Below, piece after piece: positions 1-9,980 of a stretch of 64,000 bases of DNA. The position numbers were made by a program, and so were the translations under genes. This DNA comes from Pirellulaceae bacterium (GTDB taxonomy: Bacteria; Planctomycetota; Planctomycetia; Pirellulales; Pirellulaceae). Where the stretch lies: positions 28,478-92,477 of the forward strand of contig JADHUC010000006.1 in the NCBI GenBank assembly GCA_016784735.1, given 5' to 3'. Each line of letters opens with the position of its first letter. Within the stretch, counting starts at the first letter, position 1. The notes beneath the pieces were generated by a model. That model made no database searches. It was not told the DNA's origin and was given only the letters and a program-made list of their open reading frames with translations.

Positions 1-3000
1 TCTTCCCTCGGCACGTCGATACAAATTTCGTCCTCACCTTCACTCACGTCGATGGAGATGTCGAAGAAGGAGTCGGTCCCGAACTGGACGCCGCCGGAAG
101 GAAGGAAATCGGCTTCCACGAACCAATCGGCGTGTTGCTTCTTCAGTTTGACCTTGTCGTCGCCGTCGGTCCCCTTGACCATCAACACTCCATCAACGAT
201 CGCAATGCCAGTATTTAGTTGCTTTGCGGCCGAGAATTCCGAAGTGTCCGTCAGCCGGATCGCCGCTCCATCGGCTTCGACCCGCGTCGCCGTCGCCGTC
301 ACCCATTGTCCAAATCCTGTGGCGCCTGGCAGGTTCAAGGCGAATCCCCCGTTTCTGAACGCGTCGGTTCCGACCAGCGTCGAGCCGAGCCAGTGTTGGC
401 CTTCGCCGAAACCGGCGGCGTCAGCACTGTCATTGGTATAGAAGTCGACTGTGAACTCCGTGTGCGGCAGGCTGTTCAAAGTGCCCGCCACGTACGTGTT
501 CTGGCCGAACTGAGCGGCAGTGATCACTGGGAAGTTCTGCACATCGTTCGGTCCTACGTCCGCATCCCCCGGATCGTTGGGCGTCGGGCCATCCGCGCCC
601 GGCATCAACCCGGTGACCAGGTCGATGCCGAGCAGCGCGTTGGAGTGGATGGAGTTCAGCCGGATGGTGTTGCGATGCGCGGTCGTTTCATACAGCGGGG
701 AACCATGCACCACGATGCCGCTTTGGTCGTTGAAAGCGATGCGGTTACCTTCGTGAGGTGTATCACCGCCGACGAGCACATCGCTGGCCCTGCTGATGTG
801 GATACCGTCGAGGCCGTTGCCCAACGGGTTCATACCACTTTGATCGGTGCCAATGAAGTTGCCCTGTACGACCGTGTTATGCGGCGTATCGGAGAAACCC
901 GTTATCGCGATGCCGTAATCTCGATTGCTGGAAATCAAATTGCCTTTGTCGGCGAGCGGCGCGAGGGCGAAGGGACTCAGCGGTCCGCCGATGGTGACAT
1001 TATTGGTAAAGACCAGCGTGACGCCACGATGCAGGTTCGCCAGCGCGGCCGTTCCGTCGGCGGTCGTGCCGATGAAGTTGCCTTGGATAGTATTCGGTAC
1101 CGGCTCGTCGGGCGTCGCCAGCGAGAGGTTCTCGATATGGATGCCGCTGCCATGGCCGCCGGAGAGCGCGAACGGCGTGTCGGGCCAGCCCTGATAAGGC
1201 CCCTCAGGGTCACCAAGTGGCGTGTACGGACCGCCGTTGCCGGAAATGATGTTGCGCACCTGGTAGTCGCCGCGGTGCTCGCCGCCGATCAGATTGTTCC
1301 GAGCGTATCGATAAACGACGACGCCTGCGCCGGTGTTGGGTACGGCCGCATCCCCGGCGCGATCGGTGCCGATCAGGTTCCCCTGCAGGCGGTTGAACTC
1401 GGTGGGCCGATACTCGGCTGCGCCGGGCTTTGCCAATGCGTCGAGCATGATGCCGAAGCCTTGGTTGCCGGATATCAGGTTGCGGCTGGCGCGATCCGGG
1501 CCACCAATGATGTTGTTGCTGGCACTGACGTAGATGCCGTAAAACAAGTTGGCGCCGCCGGTCGCTCCGTCAGGCTGGACACCGATGAAGTTGCCTTCGA
1601 TCTCATTGCCGTCGCCGAGCACCACGACTCCGCCGATGGGAATGTCGTGGGGCGAACCCGGCGGGTCCAGGTCGGGGTAGCCGAACCCGGTGATCGACAG
1701 TCCGCGCAGCGTGCTATCATCGGCGTATAACACCAAACCTGGGGAAGTCTCCCGCAGTAAACCGCCGTTCAACTCGACCAAGATTTGCGCATTGGTCCCG
1801 GCTTCGATCGGCAGCGTATTGGGGCTGGCCCCCGGCTGGGTATACGCGTCGATGACCACGGGGTCGGTGACAGGCGGCAGCAGCGACGTGGGTTGAATCA
1901 CGTGGGGTCCTGATCCGGGAATGTTGAAGTAGATGAAATCTACGTCGCCGGCATTGGCCTCCTCGATGGCCGCGCGCAGCGTAACCTCCCCGTTTCCCGG
2001 CGCCGTTTCGACGATGCCGTCACCGGGGTTCGTATCGCTTCCGTCGCCGATCGAGTTGACGATCACGCCCTTCTTAATCACCGGTTCGATTCCGTCAGGC
2101 GGAAATACGTTAGCCTCGGTGAACCCGTCAAACGACGTGGTTTCGAAGCCGCCGTCGCCGTCAACCTGCGAAGCGCTGCTGCCCGTTTCCCACAGCAACA
2201 TCTCCGTCATCTCGGTTAAAGCGCCGGCATCGATGTTCAACGTCCCGCCGGCCCCTTCCACGTGAATTGGCGTGAGGCTTTCGTAAGACAGCGTGAAATG
2301 CCTTTCATGGTTGACCACGCCACTGTTTGGAATGCCCGCCTTGTCCTGGAATATGTTGACGTTCACCGCCGAACTGAGTGCGACTTCATATCGATCGTTA
2401 GCGGCGCCGGGACCTCCGTTGAAATGAACGCTAACATTGTTCGGCGCGAGGCCGGAGTCCGTGAAGTGGGCGTTCGTATGACCGAATGGCGACGATCCGG
2501 CAAACTGCGGCAGCCCGTCCGGCGTTTCCAGAACGGCCAGTGTATCCGGATCACCCGATCCAACGATGGTGAGCGAATTGACCATGGCCTCGTTGCCAAC
2601 AAAGGCAGGCTGCGCGTTGACCATCAAGTTAAGCGTTTTTCGACCGCCGAGCTGACCGCTCGTTGCTTCGATCCGGTCCAGAAAGGCGTCATTGCCGCCG
2701 AAGGGCGCGTAGTTGGTGTCGAGAATCAGATCAACGGGGACTCCGCCCGCCGGGTCGGCGACCACTTCGATGCCGCTGTAGAGCACGGGCAGGTGACTTG
2801 CCGAGCCAAGCTCGCCTCCTCCAAAGTCGGTGAGCGTAAGTGTCGGTGCGACAAGGCCGGTCAAGTCAAGGTTCAGCAAGTCGCTGGTGGCATTGGAAGG
2901 ACCCGGCGTGTTGCCGTTGACCGTAAACGCGGTACCCACAGGACCGGGTGCCGGCGTCAGTTGGATCACGTCGGCGCCGGTTCCCGTTGTCAGAGTCGCC

Positions 3001-6000
3001 TCGTAAATCCCCTGGAAAAACAAGCTCCCTCCCACGCCGAACAAGTCGTCGCCGACTGCCTTGCCGATCTGCCCTGCTTGCGGCAGTGTCGGGGTCACGG
3101 TCACCGTATCGGTGGTTGAATCGTCCGAGTCCTGGATCGTCAGAGAGTTGAATCCAGGTCCACCGTCGATCTCAACGTCACTGACCACGTTCTCCACGTG
3201 ACCGCCTGCCGTCTGTCCGTTGGAATCGAAAAGGAACCCGTCGTGGCCACCTCCGCTTCCCAGGAACACCGTGGTGCTGGCGTTTGTCGAATGAACATCG
3301 ATCAGATCGTTACCTTGGCCGGCAAACAGGTTGATGTGATCGACGTTCTGGTACGTCACGCCTGCCTGGGACGAGCCGAAGAAGGTGTCGCCCGCTTCGG
3401 CCCCGATGGTCGCGTCCGTCAGGGTGACTTTGTTCGGAAATCCATCGGACGTATCAGTCAGCGAGAGGATCGCGCCACCAGGTCCGCCGTCGATCGTGAG
3501 CGAACCTTTCACCGAGTTGACCGTGCCGCCCGGTTGCGACGGTTTGTCGCCTACGTTGATCGTCTCCTTGCCGGCGCCAGCGTTGATCGTGGCCTCGTCC
3601 AGAACACCCACGACGTTGACGATCTCATCACCGTCGTAACTGTTCAGGGTGAGCGCCGCTTGGGGATTGTCCACGAAGAACACCTCGTGGCTCGTCTGGC
3701 TGTTTGAGCTATGGATGGTCAGTGCCAGCGCACCGCCGGCGGAAGTGAAGAGGATGGGCGTCGCATCACCGGGACCGGCCAGCCCGTAGATGCTGACCGA
3801 GCCAATCACGACATTCGCATTGCCATTGGCACTCGCTTTGTCACCGACGATCAGTTGATTCTGACCTGGTCCCGTGAAAATCTTCAGCAAGCCCTGGATC
3901 GTGGACAGATGGCCCAATTCGAGGTTGGCGTCCGACGACACCGTGATCGTGTCGTCATTGGGGCCTCCGTAGATCTCCGTTGTGACTCCTGGCAGCGTGG
4001 CTTGCACGTGAATTTCATCTTTGTCCATTCCGCCTGTCAGCTTGATGCCCGCAGAGAAATCACCGCCAGTAGCGCCGAAATCAATGCCGGGAAACAGCGT
4101 TCCCTTCACGTCGGTCGCAGTCAGCGTCAGGTTCGTGACGTCCGCACTAAAAGTCTGATCGACGTGCAGCGAGTTGGCTCCTCCGCCGGCTTCGACCGTC
4201 AGCTTGTCCAGGTAATCACCAACCTTTGCACCTTTGACGTGGATTGAATCACTTTGCGAGCCGGTATCGATCAGCGTCGGTCCCGTGATCGAACGAACGA
4301 CAACGTTGTCGGGACCATCGTGCGTCATGACGCGAAGATCGTCGCCAAAGTTCATGGCATGGACGACATAATCGGACATGCCGGAGATCTTCATCGACCC
4401 GCCAAACGTCTCCTTCGCAATTGCCAGGTCATCGCCGATCTTTGTCGTTTCGATTTGCGTTCCCACTTGCTCCGTTTCGACCGTCCAGGTGTCCGCCAAC
4501 TCGGTCCCATGCACGATCACCAGGTCGACTGCGTTATCTGGATTAATCAGGTCGCTCGGGTTGACGGTGATTTCGGTTATCGCGCCGAACAAAGGATTGA
4601 TGACTGTCGTGTCGGCGCCGCGCAGTCCGTCCATGGCGACGTTTTCCACACCCTCCAAGACGATCTGGCGGAACTCGCCCGAGTTACCCATTTGGATCGA
4701 AAGGCTCGTTTTGCCTTGTCCCAGGTCGCCGAGATTGAACGTATCGGCAACCGGTGAGCCTTTGATGCCGATCGAGTCACCCGACTGCTGAAGCCCGTTG
4801 CCATTGTTAGGTTTGTTAAGACTGTTCGTGCCGCCATGAATTGTCAGGTTGCCGTCAGGCGGGAGCGAATTTTCGGCGTCCGGATCCCCACCAGCCTGCC
4901 ATGAAATCTGGTCATCGCCGGCGCCAGCGTTCACGGTACTGTCGCCGGGCCCCACGTCGATCAGGTCGTTGCCGTCGCCACCATCCAACAAGTCGTTCAT
5001 GAGCCCGGCGACGATTTCGTCGTCACCGAATCCGCCGAAGATGACATTGGGACCGCTGCCACCGGCCAGGTAATCGTTGCCCTGTTCGCCGAACAGTTGG
5101 CTGCTCACGTTCTCTTTGGCGTTACTGACGACGTGGTCATTCCCGTCACCACCATTCAGGAGGTTTTGGCCGGTGCCGCCGACGAGCTTGTCATCGCCCG
5201 CACCGCCGAGCAATGTCGCCGCACCTTGACCGAGATGGATAAGTTGATCGTTGTCGTTTCCTCCCGACAGATTCACCGGGGACTGCACGTTGGCTCCCAC
5301 CTTGATCGAGTCGGCAAGACTCCCCGCATCGCCAGAAATGCTCTTCACGCCAAAATAGACTTCCGACCTGCCGAAGGCGTTGATCAGAAGGATCTCGCCC
5401 TCGGGAAGTGGATTTGGTTTGTCCTCTACCTGGTTCGGTTCGAGGTGCGTGATCGTGTAGGACTCGGCGCCGTCCAGCTTGTCGACGACGGTGCTCTTGC
5501 CGACGACAATCTTGTTGCGGTGCGAGGAATTGGGGCCGATATTGAGCGTGAGTTGGCCCGCCGGATTGACGATGAACTGCTTGAGTGGATCAGGGCCAGG
5601 CTTCACCTCCTGCCCTCCGCTCAAGCCGGCCAGTTGGGCGGGCAGCTTGATTTTGAACGGATTCGGCGCATCGACCGCGCAGCCGTTGTTGTAGCTGAGC
5701 AACTCTTCTTTGGCGATCGTGAACGTCTCCTCGTGTCCTACGAAGCCGATGATGGGAATGTCGACACCGATCTTGACGAATGCCTCCAGAACCGCGTTGA
5801 GCGATCCGTGTACGTCGAACAGGCAATCGCCCAGTTCCTCAATGCGTACCTTGCCCGGATTGCCGTCAATATCGGATTGGTTGCTCGCGTTCGTCATTGC
5901 GACCCCGATATTGGCGGTGACGCCGCCGGATACGCCAGCGTCGAAGAACAAAGTGTCGATACCGGCGAAGGCCACCACAGACGCGTCGAGCGAAGCCTTT

Positions 6001-7844
6001 GTGTCGTCGCTAAACCAAAATCCGTCCATCAAGTATGTCACATCGCCGTTGTTTTTGAAGAAGTTCCGCAAACCCAACGTGTCGTACCCGAGTTCGATCT
6101 TAATGTACGGTTCCAGCTTTCCTTTCATGCCGATATCCAGGCCCATCGGCACCCCGAACGCCTGATCGAACTGTGAACTGTTCGGGTTGACGATGAGCTT
6201 GAATGTGAACAGATCAAAGTCTTGCCCTACGAAGAGTTTGAAGACGAGTTCCGGATTCTCGAGAAACGGGAAGCTGTAGTTAATGCCCGACGCATCGTTC
6301 AGGCTGTCGACGAGCGCTTTCCCAATTTCTGTCTTGCCGAACTCAGTTTTTGCGAGGGCGCCCGCCACGTTACTAAGATCGACTCCGAGCTCTGTGGTCG
6401 CCAGGTCGGTCAGGTCCTTCCCGAATTTGTTGGACTTGGAAAGTAGCTCGGCTGCTGCCTTTTTCCTCAGGTCGCCGTTTTTGTCCTTCGTTAAATTAAA
6501 AGTACCGACGTTGATCTCCACGTTGCCGGCGTTGTCGATCTCGAATTTGTCAATAAAGATGAGGATCTGCGCGACCGTGCGCGACAGGCCGATCAGTTCT
6601 GTATACGATCCGAATGCGTTGGTGCCGACCCCGGCCCCGGCGATTTCCAGGACAGACACCGGGACGCCAACAGCCGCCTCGCTCAAGTCGGAAAGGATGG
6701 GCACGTCGGTATCGAGAAACTCGAGCACGGGCCGGATCGGTTCCAGAATCGGGTCGATGAACTCGACAATGGGGCCGATGAACTCGCTGATCACATTCCC
6801 CAATCCCATCGTCACGTTGTCGAATTTAACTTCCGGCTCCGGATCATTCAGGTCCGAACCATGCCACTGCATGACAAAGTCCGCGCTGATCGATGGGAAG
6901 TCCTGGCTGATGTTTGTGGCCGCTTGCAGGTAAATCTCGGCCTTCGGTTGCGGCTGTAGAGTCGAACTGATCGTCAAGGTGTTTGCCTGCGGATCGCCTG
7001 CCACATCGATATTGATCCCGACCGAGAGACTCGTGTGCTTTGTCGCGTCTTTCGAGTGACCATCATCGAGCTTGACATCCAGGAAGCCAATCGTCGCTTC
7101 GAATTCCGGGCCGTTTTGGTTCTGGATCGTGGCGGTGACTCCGACCGTAAGTTCGTCCTTGTTTGTCGTATCCCAAATGAACTCGTGCTCGGTTTTGCCG
7201 TCCTTTTTCACCTCTTTCACTTCAAGATCGAGAAGGAAGACATAGTTGACGGCCAGCTTAAACTTGGCTGCCGACTTGACCTCGAAGGGAAGTGCATCCA
7301 AGCCGACGTCGAAATAGAATTCCTGCTCCGTCAGATCGAAGGACTGTCCCAGGGGCATCTTGACATCCAAGCCGCAAGTCCCTGCATCGACATTCAGGGT
7401 AATCTCTTCCGCGAAGTCATTGTCGTTGTCCGTGTCAATCAACAACGGCACGGGGCCCTCCGGCCCCAACACCGCGACCAGAGCGGCACGCATCCCATCG
7501 TCGTCGAACTTGGCGGTCGCCAATTCCTTTTCCAGTTTTCCGGGATTGCCATCGATCAGATTCGCACGAGCCTTCTCCAGTTCGTTCGCCAAATCTGTAC
7601 TCAAGCTCTGCAGCTTGCCACCGACGACAGGCAGTTCGCCCACTGTCAGAGATGCGCCATACAACTGATTACTGAGACCTTTTAGGACGCCATGGACGCC
7701 ATCGGCCACATCTTTGGCGATGTTACAGGCCAGTAGCGTGCGCTCTTCGAGGAGTTCAACCGACAGGTAGGTCTTCCGTCGAGATCGCCTGCGGTTCCTC
7801 CGACGTCGCGACTTCTTCCAAACGTCTTTCAGAACGGGTCTCAT
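1..7844 (-). CDS. Giant LEPRxLL-type exported protein with Ca-binding RTX-like and beta-helix repeats (partial)
   Basis: One open frame reads from ATG at 7844 (upstream GGGAG) to the left edge without a stop, about 2,614 codons; the C-terminus is outside the window. The N-terminus is extremely Arg/Lys-rich (residues 9-24), followed by VELLEERTLLAC at about 29-40, which matches the planctomycete LEPRxLL export motif. Residues ~50-850 are beta-rich with no family I recognise. Around residues 870-960 are hemolysin-type nonapeptide-like repeats (GGAGDD, GGDGND, GEQGND, GGFGDD, GGDGND), expected to bind calcium. Residues ~960-1900 contain many Gly/Asp-rich beta segments of the GGPGND type. Residues ~2000-2420 resemble NosD/parallel beta-helix repeats with NLIG, NFIGT and IGG units. 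Probably a secreted or cell-surface adhesin or matrix protein. The long open frames on the opposite strand here are shadows of its codon bias. The function is unknown; the family assignment of the N-terminus and RTX-like segment is good. Confidence 0.85.
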   Translation of the reverse strand, partial: MRPVLKDVWKKSRRRRNRRRSRRKTYLSVELLEERTLLACNIAKDVADGVHGVLKGLSNQLYGASLTVGELPVVGGKLQSLSTDLANELEKARANLIDGNPGKLEKELATAKFDDDGMRAALVAVLGPEGPVPLLIDTDNDNDFAEEITLNVDAGTCGLDVKMPLGQSFDLTEQEFYFDVGLDALPFEVKSAAKFKLAVNYVFLLDLEVKEVKKDGKTEHEFIWDTTNKDELTVGVTATIQNQNGPEFEATIGFLDVKLDDGHSKDATKHTSLSVGINIDVAGDPQANTLTISSTLQPQPKAEIYLQAATNISQDFPSISADFVMQWHGSDLNDPEPEVKFDNVTMGLGNVISEFIGPIVEFIDPILEPIRPVLEFLDTDVPILSDLSEAAVGVPVSVLEIAGAGVGTNAFGSYTELIGLSRTVAQILIFIDKFEIDNAGNVEINVGTFNLTKDKNGDLRKKAAAELLSKSNKFGKDLTDLATTELGVDLSNVAGALAKTEFGKTEIGKALVDSLNDASGINYSFPFLENPELVFKLFVGQDFDLFTFKLIVNPNSSQFDQAFGVPMGLDIGMKGKLEPYIKIELGYDTLGLRNFFKNNGDVTYLMDGFWFSDDTKASLDASVVAFAGIDTLFFDAGVSGGVTANIGVAMTNASNQSDIDGNPGKVRIEELGDCLFDVHGSLNAVLEAFVKIGVDIPIIGFVGHEETFTIAKEELLSYNNGCAVDAPNPFKIKLPAQLAGLSGGQEVKPGPDPLKQFIVNPAGQLTLNIGPNSSHRNKIVVGKSTVVDKLDGAESYTITHLEPNQVEDKPNPLPEGEILLINAFGRSEVYFGVKSISGDAGSLADSIKVGANVQSPVNLSGGNDNDQLIHLGQGAATLLGGAGDDKLVGGTGQNLLNGGDGNDHVVSNAKENVSSQLFGEQGNDYLAGGSGPNVIFGGFGDDEIVAGLMNDLLDGGDGNDLIDVGPGDSTVNAGAGDDQISWQAGGDPDAENSLPPDGNLTIHGGTNSLNKPNNGNGLQQSGDSIGIKGSPVADTFNLGDLGQGKTSLSIQMGNSGEFRQIVLEGVENVAMDGLRGADTTVINPLFGAITEITVNPSDLINPDNAVDLVIVHGTELADTWTVETEQVGTQIETTKIGDDLAIAKETFGGSMKISGMSDYVVHAMNFGDDLRVMTHDGPDNVVVRSITGPTLIDTGSQSDSIHVKGAKVGDYLDKLTVEAGGGANSLHVDQTFSADVTNLTLTATDVKGTLFPGIDFGATGGDFSAGIKLTGGMDKDEIHVQATLPGVTTEIYGGPNDDTITVSSDANLELGHLSTIQGLLKIFTGPGQNQLIVGDKASANGNANVVIGSVSIYGLAGPGDATPILFTSAGGALALTIHSSNSQTSHEVFFVDNPQAALTLNSYDGDEIVNVVGVLDEATINAGAGKETINVGDKPSQPGGTVNSVKGSLTIDGGPGGAILSLTDTSDGFPNKVTLTDATIGAEAGDTFFGSSQAGVTYQNVDHINLFAGQGNDLIDVHSTNASTTVFLGSGGGHDGFLFDSNGQTAGGHVENVVSDVEIDGGPGFNSLTIQDSDDSTTDTVTVTPTLPQAGQIGKAVGDDLFGVGGSLFFQGIYEATLTTGTGADVIQLTPAPGPVGTAFTVNGNTPGPSNATSDLLNLDLTGLVAPTLTLTDFGGGELGSASHLPVLYSGIEVVADPAGGVPVDLILDTNYAPFGGNDAFLDRIEATSGQLGGRKTLNLMVNAQPAFVGNEAMVNSLTIVGSGDPDTLAVLETPDGLPQFAGSSPFGHTNAHFTDSGLAPNNVSVHFNGGPGAANDRYEVALSSAVNVNIFQDKAGIPNSGVVNHERHFTLSYESLTPIHVEGAGGTLNIDAGALTEMTEMLLWETGSSASQVDGDGGFETTSFDGFTEANVFPPDGIEPVIKKGVIVNSIGDGSDTNPGDGIVETAPGNGEVTLRAAIEEANAGDVDFIYFNIPGSGPHVIQPTSLLPPVTDPVVIDAYTQPGASPNTLPIEAGTNAQILVELNGGLLRETSPGLVLYADDSTLRGLSITGFGYPDLDPPGSPHDIPIGGVVVLGDGNEIEGNFIGVQPDGATGGANLFYGIYVSASNNIIGGPDRASRNLISGNQGFGIMLDALAKPGAAEYRPTEFNRLQGNLIGTDRAGDAAVPNTGAGVVVYRYARNNLIGGEHRGDYQVRNIISGNGGPYTPLGDPEGPYQGWPDTPFALSGGHGSGIHIENLSLATPDEPVPNTIQGNFIGTTADGTAALANLHRGVTLVFTNNVTIGGPLSPFALAPLADKGNLISSNRDYGIAITGFSDTPHNTVVQGNFIGTDQSGMNPLGNGLDGIHISRASDVLVGGDTPHEGNRIAFNDQSGIVVHGSPLYETTAHRNTIRLNSIHSNALLGIDLVTGLMPGADGPTPNDPGDADVGPNDVQNFPVITAAQFGQNTYVAGTLNSLPHTEFTVDFYTNDSADAAGFGEGQHWLGSTLVGTDAFRNGGFALNLPGATGFGQWVTATATRVEADGAAIRLTDTSEFSAAKQLNTGIAIVDGVLMVKGTDGDDKVKLKKQHADWFVEADFLPSGGVQFGTDSFFDISIDVSEGEDEICIDVPRE

Positions 7845-7990
7845 ATCGGAGTACTCCCAGAGAATCGGGGGGCCTTCGCCGGAGGCGAATGACGTACGGC
7901 TCGAAGGGTCGATCTGCGCGGCAATCTTTCATGGCGATTTGAAAGCAGGGCGGATTGCCGCACTATGTTCCAAATGCCAGAGAGAGGCAG

Positions 7991-8014
7991 AAGTGTTACA
8001 GAGAAGTAACACTT
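7991..8014. promoter_or_regulatory. Perfect 9-bp inverted repeat in the divergent intergenic region
   Basis: AAGTGTTAC (7991-7999) and GTAACACTT (8006-8014) flank the loop AGAGAA and are followed by TTT. The element sits in the ~300-base gap between the divergent giant-protein gene (start 7844) and the TPR gene (start 8144), where a terminator has no obvious job, so an operator or RNA hairpin is more likely. A TTGACT at 8053 and GATAAT at 8079 lie downstream, but their spacing of 20 is poor for a promoter. I see nothing else in the gap. Confidence 0.4.
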
Positions 8015-8143
8015 TTGCCCGGCTGCGGCATTCGGTGATGTACGCTGAACGGTTGACTTTCCTCCCCCTACACAACACGATAATCTCGACGTTTGCACTC
8101 CGCAGGACTTCCTGCAGCGTTTCACACAAGGAACACAGACCCC

Positions 8144-9970
8144 ATGTCGCCACTTGATTCGGCCGATCCCATCGACTGGGACGAAGAACAAATGCAGACC
8201 CTGGATTGCCTCAAGCAACTGCCGCACTGGGCTTGTGTCGCTTTTGCAGCCCGTTGCGTGCGTCGTGCATGGTATGCGATCCGGAAGCGCAATGCGGGCG
8301 CATCAATGCTCCCGCCCCATGCGATCGAAAACGCGGTTGCCTTGGCCGAGTACTCGGCGCGCACGGGGCAACCGCGGGTGGGCGCGGACGAGACGGCGAA
8401 AGCGGCTTTGATGGCCGGCGGTCCCGCACAGGACATGCAGCACGTTGCCGGAGCGGCAGCCCAGGCTGCGCTGGCCGTCGCCGAGGGGCCGGAGGGGTCC
8501 GAAAAAGGGGCCTTTCTCGCTTTCACTGAATCCGTCGAGCTTGTCCGTTTGCTCGACGATGTCGAGATGCTCCAGAGTCTGCGTGCGGATTTGGAGTTGC
8601 TTCTGGAGAGATGCCGCAAAGAAAACTGGAACAGCAAGACACCCATCCGCGAGGATCTCTTCCCGCCAGTCGACCAGCCCTTGAAACGGGCTCCACTCGC
8701 TCGGAAAAAAACAAACGGGGCGCTCGACCAATCGAGGCGCGACTCGCTCGATCAGGACGAGGCCGTCACATGGACGATTCGAGAAGATGTTGCCCAATGG
8801 CAGCCCGGCGAACTCATGGCTTTCGTCGGTCCAAGGCTGCCCGTCCTCTGGGCAGCCGTCGGGGCCGTGGTTGTGGCCCCGGTGGCGGCCGGTCTCTTAC
8901 GCCTCTACGCCGGGCCTGACCTCGCCGTGCCTGCTATTGGCGGGGTCGTATGCGGGCTGTTGGTATATCGTCTCATCCGAGGAAAGAAGAAACTGGTTGC
9001 TTTCGACTGGGGCCAAGAGGCCATGGTCGTACGCTCCGGTCTGCGCAAACGCGAGTACCCTTTCCGCGACATCCGTCGAGTGCGGGTGAAGGCTGTCGAG
9101 GAGCACCCGGACGATGAAGACGAGTCGGTGGAGTATTCCGGGCTGTTGGAGATCGAGACCCCCGACCAATCGCTTGCAGTCCTGCACGGCTTGTTTCCCG
9201 ATCAAGATCCGGCAGAGGCGTGCGAGTCGCTGGAGAAGATTGCCCAATGGCTGGCCGTTGCGCTCGATCGGCCGTACGAATCGGCTGCGATTGCCACGGA
9301 TGAGGCCGGGGCCACGGACAAGCAGCTCGCCGCACAGCAAGTGGCCTTGGGCCAGATGGCCTTGAAGAAGGCCAAGTACGCCGAGCATCTCGGCGATCAG
9401 GACAGCGAGCGCTATGTGAGCGAGGCATTGGCGCATTTCGGAGAAGCGAACCGGTTGGATCCGACGAATATCGACTCGCTGCTCGAAGTCGCCGAACTCT
9501 GTTCATCCCGCAGCCACCACTCCCAGGCAATCGCGGCGTATGGCATGGCCATTGACTCAGCTCCCGAACGCGGCGACGTTTACTGCTCTCGCGCTTTTCT
9601 CTATCAACTCGACAACCAGTACGATTTGGCCATTACGGACTACAGCGAAGCCATTCGGCTGGATCCGGAGGACAATTCGATTTACCGCAATCGCGGAAAC
9701 GCCCACGCCGAAGCTGGCTCCTACGCGGAGGCAGTCGCAGACTTGACAAAGTGCCTTGAGCTGACCGATGCTCCCGATGACAGCAAGCTTCTCGACGAGA
9801 TTCGCCTGTCCAACCGTTCTTCGGTCTACGCTGAACGTGCCGACGCTTATCGCAAGCAAGATGACCTGGAACGTGCGATGGCCGACGTTCGCAAAGCAAT
9901 CGAACTGGAACCCGCAAACCCGTATGCCCAACTCGTGCACGTCGAGGTGCGGAAGGCCGCTGATACGTGA
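8144..9970 (+). CDS. TPR-repeat membrane protein, function unknown
   Basis: 608 aa. The start MSPLDSADP at 8144 was chosen because AAGGA lies 11 bases upstream; a longer in-frame start at 8093 lacks this. The N-terminal ~215 residues are Ala-rich and helical (SARTGQPRVGADETAKAAL). Two hydrophobic stretches at about residues 230-285 (LWAAVGAVVVAPVAAGLL and VPAIGGVVCGLLVYRLI) look like membrane segments, followed by a basic RGKKK and a PH/DUF-like beta region. The C-terminal ~170 residues hold TPR-like helical pairs (SHHSQAIAAYGMAIDSAP, YDLAITDYSEAIRLDP, YAEAVADLTKCLELTD, LERAMADVRKAIELEP). It ends 10 bases before the end of the convergent sigma-factor gene. TPRs suggest protein-protein interaction, perhaps with the adjacent signalling genes; that link is inference. 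Confidence 0.8.
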   Translation: MSPLDSADPIDWDEEQMQTLDCLKQLPHWACVAFAARCVRRAWYAIRKRNAGASMLPPHAIENAVALAEYSARTGQPRVGADETAKAALMAGGPAQDMQHVAGAAAQAALAVAEGPEGSEKGAFLAFTESVELVRLLDDVEMLQSLRADLELLLERCRKENWNSKTPIREDLFPPVDQPLKRAPLARKKTNGALDQSRRDSLDQDEAVTWTIREDVAQWQPGELMAFVGPRLPVLWAAVGAVVVAPVAAGLLRLYAGPDLAVPAIGGVVCGLLVYRLIRGKKKLVAFDWGQEAMVVRSGLRKREYPFRDIRRVRVKAVEEHPDDEDESVEYSGLLEIETPDQSLAVLHGLFPDQDPAEACESLEKIAQWLAVALDRPYESAAIATDEAGATDKQLAAQQVALGQMALKKAKYAEHLGDQDSERYVSEALAHFGEANRLDPTNIDSLLEVAELCSSRSHHSQAIAAYGMAIDSAPERGDVYCSRAFLYQLDNQYDLAITDYSEAIRLDPEDNSIYRNRGNAHAEAGSYAEAVADLTKCLELTDAPDDSKLLDEIRLSNRSSVYAERADAYRKQDDLERAMADVRKAIELEPANPYAQLVHVEVRKAADT

Positions 9971-9980
9971 TTCGCTGCCT

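Noticed and set aside
219..1730. 503-codon open frame on the plus strand
   Set aside because: It is antisense to the giant minus-strand gene and its translation is Arg/Val/Gly-rich with no family resemblance. Several shorter plus-strand frames up to 7700 are rejected for the same reason.
5097..6176. 359-codon plus-strand frame
   Set aside because: Antisense to the giant protein's calcium-binding repeats; the minus strand reads as a clear repeat protein here.
8053..8084. Promoter TTGACT/GATAAT before the TPR gene
   Set aside because: The 20-base spacer is outside the usual 16-18 range, so I did not list it as a promoter.
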